Shown: one piece after another, positions 1-5,312 of the stretch
Layout of the letters: the number at the start of each line of letters is the position of its first letter
How positions within the stretch are numbered: the first letter of the stretch is position 1
Source of the DNA: Verrucomicrobiota bacterium
GTDB taxonomy: Bacteria > Verrucomicrobiota > Verrucomicrobiia > Verrucomicrobiales > DEV007
Direction: 5' to 3'
Assembly: GCA_020630835.1 (NCBI GenBank)
Contig: JAHDIL010000160.1
Span: forward strand, 1 to 5,320
Length of the DNA stretch: 5,320 nucleotides
Notes under the pieces: generated by a model
What the model was told of the DNA's origin: nothing
Database searches by the model: none
What the model saw: the letters and a program-made list of their open reading frames with translations, nothing else
Position numbers and translations under genes: made by a program

Positions 1-35
1 ACTGCGCGGCGGCTGCGACTCATCTTAGAAATCAG

Positions 36-74
36 AAAAAAAAAAGAGGCTCCAGATTTCTCCGGAGCCTCTTT
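36..74. terminator. Strong hairpin terminator, possibly bidirectional
   Basis: GAGGCTCC (46-53) pairs perfectly with GGAGCCTC (64-71). Three A-T pairs (43-45 with 72-74) extend the stem to 11 bp around a 10-base loop. An A10 run at 36-45 becomes U10 directly after the stem on the - strand, which is a textbook intrinsic terminator in that direction. On the + strand only a short T run follows, so termination there would be weaker. A + strand reading frame ends with TAG at 26-28, just before the hairpin, so it may close an upstream gene whose last codons enter the window. No - strand gene is recognisable behind it. Confidence 0.78.
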
Positions 75-264
75 CCCATCTGAACCAAACTCAATGAAAA
101 GTGTGTTACATTACCCTCAATTAAGCATTTCGTATATGGCATGATGGAGCCATTTAGGGATGGCGCAGCAGCGGTAGAGAGGTGAAGGGGAGGATGTGAC
201 AGCCACTGCTTTAAGCGCCTAAACACCTGTCTATCGCTCGTTGTTTATTTGCGGGCAAAAGTAT

Positions 265-329
265 CTTGGAAAGCAGTGTATCAGGTGAGCAAGGAGGCGT
301 TACTTTCGTGTGCTGCTCGATGTTCCAAG
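265..329. repeat. Interrupted inverted repeat, possible structured RNA
   Basis: CTTGGAA (265-271) followed directly by AGCAG (272-276) is complementary to CTGCT (313-317) and TTCCAAG (323-329). The paired arms total 12 bp, with a five-base bulge (318-322) on one side only. The enclosed loop of about 36 bases contains the AAGGAGG at 291-297. It could form in an RNA from either strand. No function can be assigned from one sequence, and chance remains possible. Confidence 0.3.
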
Positions 330-348
330 TCTTTGAGGTAGTTGCAGT

Positions 349-393
349 GAGGTTAAGCTGAGCTTGCTTGATTGGTGTGTATACCTCTCAGCT
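349..393. repeat. Two crossing inverted repeats
   Basis: AGCTGAG (356-362) is a perfect complement of CTCAGCT (387-393). GAGGT (349-353) is a complement of ACCTC (383-387). The two pairings cross rather than nest and share base 387, so they would be alternative folds or a pseudoknot-like arrangement. This may be an operator, an RNA switch or chance; only the complementarity is visible. Confidence 0.25.
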
Positions 394-437
394 AAACGAT
401 AATACGGTGCCGCTTTTATATCTTCATTATTGATCTA

Positions 438-468
438 TTGGCAAGTTCGACACGTCATGCTTTATAAG
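438..468 (+). promoter_or_regulatory. Candidate promoter for the gene at 550
   Basis: TTGGCA (438-443) resembles a -35 box with five of six consensus bases. TATAAG (463-468) resembles a -10 box with five of six, but the 19-base spacing is long. Reading TTTATA (461-466) gives 17 bases but a poorer box. Transcription would begin near 475 and include the hairpin at 484-518. Promoter consensus in this group of bacteria is not certain, so this is tentative. Confidence 0.22.
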
Positions 469-483
469 CGTATCGCTGAAAAG

Positions 484-518
484 ACGCAGAGCTTTGCTCA
501 AAGCTTGCCGTTCTGCGT
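484..518 (+). promoter_or_regulatory. Leader hairpin upstream of the gene at 550
   Basis: ACGCAGA (484-490) pairs with TCTGCGT (512-518). Stacked inside it, GCTTT (491-495) pairs with AAAGC (500-504) around a four-base loop. Seven unpaired bases (505-511) sit on the 3' side. The inner part also reads as a near-palindrome, AGCTTTG-CT-CAAAGCT (490-505), which would suit a dimeric DNA-binding protein. It lies about 30 bases before the start codon. It could be an RNA element controlling translation or an operator; the sequence alone does not decide. Confidence 0.33.
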
Positions 519-549
519 GAAATGTGAAAAACTTTCATTCTGGTGAAGG

Positions 550-1185
550 ATGGAATCTGGAAAAATTGAGCTCACTCGGTGTTACGATCCTGAAAGTGTT
601 GTCGAGGTGCAAGGTATCTTGCAGCAAGAAGCGATTGCCTTCCAGCTTGGCTCGACTGACGCAACATTCGACTCCACTCATATCGGATCTGGTGGTGATC
701 CTGTTGTGATTTTCTCTGTTGCGGCTAGCGACTACTCGCTAGCAAGAGAAGCGTTAGAGAGCTATTCATTGAAAACTGATCTGCCGCCGAACCACCATCT
801 TCAGGAAGCTTCAGGTGACGAAATTGTCGATATCTTGGCTAATTCAAGAGATTGGAGCCCGTTCGACGTGGCGCATGCTCGCCGGATCGCGGGCGAAAGG
901 GGCATAGATTTGCAGCTTGTTCGTCGCGGGCAAGAGGAGAGCCGAGCTAGCGTTGAAAACGGCAAAGCCGCCTCCAAAACTCTAGTATTCTTTGGGTGGC
1001 TCTTTTCGTTGGGTGGTGGCGTTATAGGCATCGGGATAGCATGGTCAATTTGCTTCATGAAAGAGAAGACTCCAGAGGGCGACTATTTCACCTATGATAA
1101 GCAGTCACGCGATGCGGCGAAGCCAATGTTGGTTCTTGGTATAGCTGTGGCTATATTCTTCGTGGTAGCGCGTTGGATTTATTGA
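550..1185 (+). CDS. Hypothetical protein: soluble DUF2007-like N-terminus with C-terminal two-helix membrane anchor
   Basis: This encodes 211 residues. Residues 5-70 (ELTRCYDPESVVEVQGILQQ onward, then VVIFSVAASDYSLAREALES) resemble the small alpha/beta fold of DUF2007, called 'putative prokaryotic signal transducing protein'. In that fold a position-override helix, a variable loop and a 'DYxxAxxxL' helix recur. Residues 86-120 form a charged helical linker (DEIVDILANSRDWSPFDVAH), a pattern I associate with Verrucomicrobiota and Bacteroidota proteins. Two hydrophobic stretches, about 144-170 and 192-210, are membrane helices, and the protein ends at the second. An in-frame stop at 544-546 and no earlier start fix ATG 550. 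GAAGG abuts the ATG with no spacer, so the ribosome site is abnormal. It converges with the DUF4190-like gene. The family call is by eye; function is unknown. Confidence 0.8.
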   Translation: MESGKIELTRCYDPESVVEVQGILQQEAIAFQLGSTDATFDSTHIGSGGDPVVIFSVAASDYSLAREALESYSLKTDLPPNHHLQEASGDEIVDILANSRDWSPFDVAHARRIAGERGIDLQLVRRGQEESRASVENGKAASKTLVFFGWLFSLGGGVIGIGIAWSICFMKEKTPEGDYFTYDKQSRDAAKPMLVLGIAVAIFFVVARWIY

Positions 1186-1222
1186 TGGGGAGGCCATACT
1201 GCGCGCAGATTACGGGGGATTA

Positions 1223-1238
1223 GTTTATTCGTATAAAC
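1223..1238. repeat. Small AU-rich hairpin after the first gene
   Basis: GTTTAT (1223-1228) pairs with ATAAAC (1233-1238) around TCGT, 38 bases after the TGA of the gene at 550. There is no T run after it, so it is a weak terminator candidate at best. It may simply mark the 3' end of that transcript. Apart from this and the repeat at 1266-1300, nothing is recognisable in the convergent gap 1186-1281. Confidence 0.25.
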
Positions 1239-1265
1239 CCAATGAAAGCTTAATGAGCTGCTTGT

Positions 1266-1300
1266 GACAGAGGGCGCTGGCTTATTCGGAAGCCTCTGTC
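1266..1300 (-). terminator. Inverted repeat across the stop codon of the DUF4190-like gene
   Basis: GACAGAGG (1266-1273) is a perfect 8-bp complement of CCTCTGTC (1293-1300), so the hairpin covers the last six codons and the TAA (1284-1282) of the - strand gene. No U run follows on either strand, so it does not look like a standard intrinsic terminator. It could protect the 3' end or terminate both converging transcripts. Complementarity is certain; the role is inferred. Confidence 0.4.
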
Positions 1301-1650
1301 GGGAGGATTAGCGTCTCTTGGTCATGAGTGACTGAATCTAACTGATGCAGATCAACGCTATTGCTTGCCGCCATAAACGCAGCAAGACCGAAAAGAGCGA
1401 TCCAGCCAATGAAGCCGAGAATCGCAAGATAACCGAGGACTAGCCCAGTGATACCGAGACCCCTGCCTCCCACGGCCGGATCCTTTGCCCGGCTAATACT
1501 GATGTGCCCGAAAATGACTGCAAGCAAAGGGGGAACGAACAGTATAGCACCACCCATAAAACTGAGAATTCCGAGAACGAGTGAGGCAATAGAAAGGCCT
1601 GAAGCTGGAGGAGCGACTTGGCTAGGCTGATGCGGTGGAGGTTGATTCAT
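1282..1650 (-). CDS. DUF4190-like small membrane protein
   Basis: This encodes 122 residues from ATG 1650. The first 18 residues are a Pro/Gln-rich cytoplasmic tail (MNQPPPHQPSQVAPP), typical of this family. Then comes a hydrophobic block (about 19-52, SIASLVLGILSF ... PPLLAVIFGHISISRAK), the family's glycine motif GGRGLGITGLVLGYL (61-75) and a last helix to about 95. The C-terminal 27 residues are polar and acidic. The order SLVLGILSF - LAVIFGHISxSR - GRGxxITGLVLGYL is the DUF4190 signature. Its role is unknown; members are common and often multi-copy. A TTG three codons upstream (1659) is in frame, but the MNQPPP start is the usual form. No Shine-Dalgarno is seen before either. The gene is divergent from the one at 1772. 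Confidence 0.85.
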   Translation of the reverse strand: MNQPPPHQPSQVAPPASGLSIASLVLGILSFMGGAILFVPPLLAVIFGHISISRAKDPAVGGRGLGITGLVLGYLAILGFIGWIALFGLAAFMAASNSVDLHQLDSVTHDQETLILPTEASE

Positions 1651-1771
1651 TGATGGCAAGGGTGACGTCTGCTACTAAAGCATCCAGATTGTTGGGGCAA
1701 AGCGCTTGCTTTTGCGTGTTTACTGCTACATCCTGCGGGCTCATACATCTAACAAAACTTATACATAAAGA
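1651..1771. promoter_or_regulatory. Divergent intergenic region between two small membrane-protein genes
   Basis: These 121 bases separate two genes transcribed away from each other and must hold both promoters. TTATACAT (1759-1766) resembles a -10 box on the + strand only five bases before ATG 1772. If used, transcription would start at or very near the start codon, giving a leaderless mRNA. I see no matching -35 box. AAGCGCTT (1700-1707) is a perfect 8-bp palindrome near the middle and could be a protein-binding site or chance. No clear - strand promoter boxes were found. Confidence 0.35.
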
Positions 1772-2092
1772 ATGGAAGCACTTAGTCCTCTCCTTATCGT
1801 TGGCAGCATCATTGCAGGAATCGCTGGCATTGGCCTTGTGATTTTTTGGATCATGGGGCTCGTTAAATCGTTTAAAGCCGGTGATACTCTTTGGGGTGTT
1901 CTCACCATTTTCCTAGGCACGATCGTTCCAATCATTTACGGTTTCGTTAAGGGAAACGCGAAATTTGCTATCATTGGCATCGTTTTGACCGTCGTCTTTC
2001 TGATCGGATACGGGCTCATTCTCGGAGGAGCTGTTTCTACCGGTTTGGCGGCTGAGGGATTTGATCCTTCCTTGATCGAAGCAGCGGAATAA
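1772..2092 (+). CDS. Hypothetical small membrane protein with three helices
   Basis: This encodes 106 residues, almost all hydrophobic. Predicted membrane helices lie at about 6-31 (ending WIMGLVKSF), 39-59 (TLWGVLTIFLGTIVPIIYGF) and 65-87 (FAIIGIVLTVVFLIGYGLIL). A short acidic tail (EGFDPSLIEAAE) follows. The 'LWGxLxxFxGxxVPxIYxFV' segment is like a group of small uncharacterised membrane proteins with a 'W-G-hydrophobic-VP' second helix, but I cannot name a family with certainty. It is too short, and on the wrong strand, to be the permease missing from the neighbouring ABC cassette. ATG 1772 has no Shine-Dalgarno. It converges with the ATPase gene, 37 bases apart. Confidence 0.75.
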   Translation: MEALSPLLIVGSIIAGIAGIGLVIFWIMGLVKSFKAGDTLWGVLTIFLGTIVPIIYGFVKGNAKFAIIGIVLTVVFLIGYGLILGGAVSTGLAAEGFDPSLIEAAE

Positions 2093-2097
2093 TTCCC

Positions 2098-2129
2098 GCC
2101 CTCGCCCTCTTGTAGGGTGGAAGCAGGGC
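2098..2129. terminator. Convergent-gene hairpin, likely shared terminator
   Basis: The 37-base gap between two converging stop codons is almost entirely an inverted repeat. An outer GCCCT (2098-2102) pairs with AGGGC (2125-2129). An inner CGCCCT (2103-2108) pairs with AGGGTG (2114-2119) through one G-U pair around a five-base loop. Five bases are unpaired on the 3' side. It has no T run on either strand. Placement and structure suggest a shared transcription stop or 3' barrier for the + strand gene and the - strand operon. Confidence 0.5.
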
Positions 2130-2906
2130 TCAAAATTCAGCCAGCTCGCGTTCGCCGAGCTGGTAAAGTCCTGCAAGATCTTTAGGCGAGATCTTATTGG
2201 GTGCAGCGTCCAGCTGCGCCTCTCCCTGTCTCATGCCAATGATGCGGGGGAAAAATTCTTGTGCCAGATCAACATCGTGCAGGCTCATGCAGAGGGTTAA
2301 CTGATGTTCTTCGGCTAATTCTCTCAGCAAGGTAACGAGATCCCGAGCGCGGGCCGGATCGACAGCTGAGACCGGTTCATCTGCCAGCAGAACAGTGGGC
2401 TCTTGAAACAGCGCTCGAGCGATCGCTACGCGTTGTTGCTGTCCCCCTGAGAGTCGGGAGACCGGCTGATAGAGTTTTTCTTCGATACCGACTCGGTCGA
2501 GCAGGGCATAAACCTTTTCGACATCAGCTGCGCTAGGGTGCAGCAGGTCTTTCATGGAGCGTAAGGTGGAGCGTTGTCCCCCTTTTCCATGCAGCACGTT
2601 CTGCAAAGCTGTCAGGCTGGGCACAAGGCCGAGGTTTTGCGGGATGGTTGCGATACGCGAACGCAAGGCGCGCAATTCCCTCGGGGAGAGTTTACTCGTC
2701 TCTTTTCCGAGAACGTGGACCTGACCTGAGTTGGGGAGCAGGGTGGTATTAAAAAGCCGGAGAAGGCTGGTTTTACCTCCGCCGCTCGGGCCGATTAGGG
2801 CGAAGGACTCTCCCTCCTTTACGATAAGGGAGAGGTCGTTGACTGCTTTCACCTCACCAAAGTCGAGACTCACGCTATCCAGTTGAAAGCAGAGGGTCTC
2901 TGTCAT
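2130..2906 (-). CDS. PhnC-like ABC transporter ATP-binding protein, putative selenium oxyanion uptake
   Basis: This is the cytoplasmic ATPase of an import ABC transporter, 258 residues from ATG 2906. All nucleotide-binding motifs are intact: Walker A GPSGGGKTS (39-47), Q-loop PQNLGLVP (about 89-96), signature LSGGQQQRVAIARAL (152-166), Walker B VLLADE (172-177) with catalytic Glu177, D-loop SAVDP (180-184) and H-loop SLHDVD with His210. The 'LVPSLTALQNVLHG' and 'SLHDVDLA' segments are typical of the phosphonate/phosphite importer (PhnC) branch. It follows the binding-protein gene by 30 bases and is last in the operon. An in-frame TTG at 2918 is an alternative start four codons earlier; neither start has a Shine-Dalgarno. 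Substrate is inferred from selA and the binding protein; phosphonate or phosphite cannot be excluded. No permease gene follows. Confidence 0.93.
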   Translation of the reverse strand: MTETLCFQLDSVSLDFGEVKAVNDLSLIVKEGESFALIGPSGGGKTSLLRLFNTTLLPNSGQVHVLGKETSKLSPRELRALRSRIATIPQNLGLVPSLTALQNVLHGKGGQRSTLRSMKDLLHPSAADVEKVYALLDRVGIEEKLYQPVSRLSGGQQQRVAIARALFQEPTVLLADEPVSAVDPARARDLVTLLRELAEEHQLTLCMSLHDVDLAQEFFPRIIGMRQGEAQLDAAPNKISPKDLAGLYQLGERELAEF

Positions 2907-2936
2907 TGGTGGGGGCAACAGGAGCGAAGAGATGGG

Positions 2937-3872
2937 CTACTTTTCAATAAGACCGACCTCGACGGCAGTCGCTTTTATCCCATCGAAGTCCGAGCTCTCA
3001 GCCGGGATGATGGATTCACGATTGATGGCCTTGAGAGCATCGGAGCCGGCGGGTGCCGCTACGAGAGCGTCTTGCACTCTCGTGAAGAAGTCAGCGCCGA
3101 AGACTTCTTTCGCTGCCGGGTGGATGGTGAAGTTGTAATCAGCGTAGAAAGGAGTCGTCCAGATTTTGACGGTGTTCTGGGCGATTTTTTCATCACTCTT
3201 AACGAGGGAGTCGTAGGTCTTGTAGTTGAGTGCGCCTGTTTCATAGGTGCCATCGGCTACGGCATTAGCTGTGGCTACGTGGCCGCCGCTCATTTGAAAT
3301 CCAGGTTTCGTCGTGAACCACTCGTCGACGGCTACATTCTCGTTATTCTGCAGAATGAAGTAGGTTGGCATGAGACGGCCTGAAGTGGAGCCGGGGGAAC
3401 CGAAGGTGAAAGTCTTCTCCTTGATAGCAGCTGGAAAGTCTGGGCTGGGTTTCAGACCGGTATTCTTATGGGCGATAAAGTAAGACTTATACTGGGGATC
3501 AGCTTTCCCCTGCGCGATCGCCTCAGAGCCAGGCACCGCCATACGGGCTTGCACGCCAGAAAGGCCACCGAACCAGACGAGATGAGTTTCACCGTTTCTA
3601 AATTTGGTCACGGCATCGGCATAGTCCTTTGAAAACACGAACTCGGTCTTTACGCCAAGACTTTCTGTTAGATAGGCCGCTAGTTTGTCGAACTTGACCT
3701 TTTGGTCGGTTATTTTTTCATCTGGGATAGCAGAAAGAAAGAAGGTCTGCTGAGCCGCTGGTGCCGAGGCTTCTTCTGTTGCTTCTTCAGCTGTTGGTTT
3801 GGGGGAGCAGCTGAAGGTTGCGAGGGCCGCCGTAGCTGCCAGCCCCGTGGTTAGGAATGTGCGTTTTTTCAT
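2937..3872 (-). CDS. PhnD-family periplasmic binding lipoprotein, putative selenate-type ABC transporter
   Basis: This 311-residue protein captures substrate outside the inner membrane for the ABC ATPase encoded next. The N-terminus has MKKR, a hydrophobic segment (5-20) and Cys22 in ATFSC, an imperfect lipobox, so it is probably a lipoprotein. An Ala/Glu/Pro linker (24-41) follows. The mature part has the two-lobe PhnD fold: FFLSAIPDEK (44-53), KFDKLAAYLTESLGV (60-74), LVWFGGLSGVQARMAVPGSE (98-117), anion-loop GSPGSTSGRLMPTYF (158-172) and TGALNYKTYDSL (212-223). STSG is the conserved anion-binding loop. FGGLSGVQAR and GALNYK match my recollection of the PhnD branch annotated 'putative selenate ABC transporter substrate-binding protein' (TIGR04553). 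The Asp that binds the amine of aminoethylphosphonate in E. coli PhnD appears to be Asn217 here. Position next to selA fits. Substrate remains inferred. The ATG is clear but lacks a Shine-Dalgarno. Confidence 0.9.
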   Translation of the reverse strand: MKKRTFLTTGLAATAALATFSCSPKPTAEEATEEASAPAAQQTFFLSAIPDEKITDQKVKFDKLAAYLTESLGVKTEFVFSKDYADAVTKFRNGETHLVWFGGLSGVQARMAVPGSEAIAQGKADPQYKSYFIAHKNTGLKPSPDFPAAIKEKTFTFGSPGSTSGRLMPTYFILQNNENVAVDEWFTTKPGFQMSGGHVATANAVADGTYETGALNYKTYDSLVKSDEKIAQNTVKIWTTPFYADYNFTIHPAAKEVFGADFFTRVQDALVAAPAGSDALKAINRESIIPAESSDFDGIKATAVEVGLIEK

Positions 3873-3922
3873 AAAGCAATTACGTTAGTGGGAATCCGGC
3901 GTGGTTGAGACAAAATCAAGCC

Positions 3923-5312
3923 TTAAAACAAGTCCTTTAGAAGGACAGTCAACGCGTCGTCTTGTTCAGGAAAAATAGTGCATAGATCGATTAAAAAGCA
4001 GCCGTCGTGGATTTTCCCGACGAGAGGGGAGGAAGGATGGTTTCGCAAGGAGGCGGCGAAAGCATCTAGTTCTGCCCCATTTCCTTTCAGAGCGATGGCT
4101 AGTGACGGAAATTCGGCTTTAGGCATGGTGCCCCCTCCGCAACGAGCTGTGCAGGGCTCGAGGCTGAATTTGGCGTTGCCTAGAGCAGCGAGAATAGCCT
4201 CGCCACGTGGGCGCAGGTCAGTCTCCACATCGGTCGCGAGCATGCGCAGGAGGGGGAGCTCGGCATCGTTCGCCTCGTTTTCATACCTCCTAAGGTAGGC
4301 TATGGCGGTCTCTTGCATGGCGGCGAGGATCATCTTGTCACAGCGAAAGGCGCGGAAAAAAGGCTCTTTCTTGATGCCTGCGACGAGGTCAGCTCTTCCA
4401 GCGATGATGCCCGCCTGCGGTCCGCCGAAGAGTTTGTCACCGCTTACGCAAACGAGATCGACGCCGCGCTTGAGAACCTCTGTGGCGGTTGGTTCATGGG
4501 GAATATTCGCGATTTCTTCAGTCGCTATCATGGCGCCGGAGCCTAGGTCCTCGACTACGGGGATATTGTGTTTTTTCCCCAGGGCTACCAGTTCCTCGGT
4601 GCTCGGCTCAGCTGTGAAGCCCTCGATAGTGAAATTCGACCGATGCACTTTCAGGAGCATTCCGGTTTGTGGCGTGATGGCGAGCTCGTAATCCTCGAGC
4701 GCAGTCTTGTTTGTAGCTCCGACCTCCACAAGTTTCGCTCCACTGGCCTCCATGATTTCAGGCACGCGGAAACCTCCGCCGATTTCCACTAGTTCGCCTC
4801 GGGAGATAATGACTTCATTTTTTTCGTCCTTTGCTAGATGTCTCAGCATGAGGATGAGAGCAGCGGCGCAGTTGTTAGTGATCGTCGCTGCGGGAGCATC
4901 GATCAGGGCGGCGAGGCAGGTTTCGGCATAGTGGCCGCGCTTCCCGCGTGCCCCGCCGACGAGATCGATCTCCAAATTATTGTAATGGCTGCCAATCGTG
5001 CGGACAGTATCGGCGATGTGGGGAGCGAGTGGGGAGCGGCCGAGATTCGTGTGGATGAGAACGCCGGTGCCGTTCAGCACAGGGCGGATGCGCGAGGCTG
5101 CCAAGAGACTGAACTCATCGGCGAGATCCGCGACGATTTTTTCGAACTCGGGTGGATCTTCCTTTTTTTCGTCAATGGCCCAGCGAAGGCTCTCGATCTT
5201 CTGGCGAGCCAGTTGTGTGATGAGCAGGCGGGGAATCTCCTGGTTGAGACGGGTGTTCGCCTACCGTGTCGATGAGTTTGTCGACTTTTGGTAGGAGGCG
5301 GTAGGGATTCAT
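3923..5312 (-). CDS. selA: L-seryl-tRNA(Sec) selenium transferase (selenocysteine synthase), frameshifted near the N-terminus
   Basis: SelA is a cytoplasmic PLP enzyme that converts Ser-tRNA(Sec) to Sec-tRNA(Sec) with selenophosphate. The frame from 5260 to 3923 contains RPVLNGTGVLIHTNLGRSPL, the ITNNCAAALILML and VIISRGELVEIGGGFRVPEI segments, LLKVHRSNFTIEGFT, VVEDLGSGAM and the PLP-lysine motif VSGDKLFGGPQAGII (Lys codon 4435-4433). The C-terminus GKIHDGCFLIDL is complete. The only start codon in that frame is TTG 5104, which would remove about 70 N-terminal residues. The family's expected start, MNPYRLLPKVDKLID, begins at ATG 5312 in another frame, which ends at TGA 5174-5172. Joining the frames near 5250 gives about 462 residues (E. 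coli 463), with the lysine at about 293 (295 in E. coli). It is first in the operon with the transporter genes. Identity is certain; integrity is not. Confidence 0.95.
5240..5260 (-). other. Frameshift site within selA
   Basis: The frame from ATG 5312 and the main selA frame differ by one base. The main frame is closed by TAG at 5263-5261, so the switch must lie below that. The first frame becomes un-SelA-like (SQPGDSPPAHH...) soon after, whereas the main frame reads RLNQEIPRLLITQLARQKIE from 5251. The switch is therefore best placed around 5260-5240, which includes ACACCCGTCTC on the - strand. One surplus base (for example in the CCC) or two missing bases would explain it. Limits by open frame alone are 5260-5175. 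Confidence 0.8.

Larger units (their letters stand above)
75..549. other. Gene-free stretch with inverted repeats
   Basis: I find no convincing protein gene here on either strand. The 64-codon - strand frame covering 226-32 runs through the terminator hairpin and has low-complexity, non-protein-like content. Visible structure includes a long interrupted inverted repeat at 265-329, a second at 349-393 and a hairpin at 484-518. A perfect AAGGAGG lies at 291-297, but it leads only to a 17-codon frame starting with GTG at 308. No tRNA T-arm or rRNA segment is recognisable. The stretch could be the 5' leader and promoter region of the gene at 550, or it could hold a small RNA. Confidence 0.6.

Noticed and set aside
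2..28. Possible tail of an upstream + strand gene ending LRGGCDSS-stop
   Set aside because: Eight codons before a terminator are suggestive but too short to support as a gene; noted in the terminator entry.
32..226. 64-codon frame on the - strand over the left terminator
   Set aside because: It runs through the hairpin and the A/T tract (its C-terminus is a Phe run), has low-complexity content and no family resemblance.
308..361. 17-codon frame from GTG after a perfect AAGGAGG at 291-297
   Set aside because: The spacing is 10 bases, the peptide (VCCSMFQVFEVVAVRLS) has no recognisable features, and the AAGGAGG is within a possible RNA loop. Not enough to call a gene.
440..460. AGTTCGACAC resembling a tRNA T-loop, checked because selC might lie near selA
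   Set aside because: The flanking bases do not form a T stem, and no acceptor or anticodon arms are present.
1772..2092. The three-helix protein as the missing ABC permease
   Set aside because: It is about 106 residues on the opposite strand and lacks the EAA-type coupling motif expected of a PhnE-like permease.
2022..2132. Reading through the TGA of the ATPase gene as selenocysteine, suggested by the selA context
   Set aside because: The extension overlaps the convergent gene and the hairpin, looks basic and disordered, and the ATPase is already of normal family length. No SECIS-like stem with an apical GU is evident just after the TGA.
2883..3383. 166-codon + strand frame opposite the binding-protein gene
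   Set aside because: It is a shadow of a strongly supported gene; its translation has no domain pattern.
3923..5104. selA starting at TTG 5104 as the true gene
   Set aside because: It would lack the whole N-terminal domain, while clear SelA-like N-terminal sequence is present upstream in two frames.
4838..5275. 145-codon + strand frame opposite selA
   Set aside because: A shadow of the selA reading frame on the other strand, with no recognisable motif.
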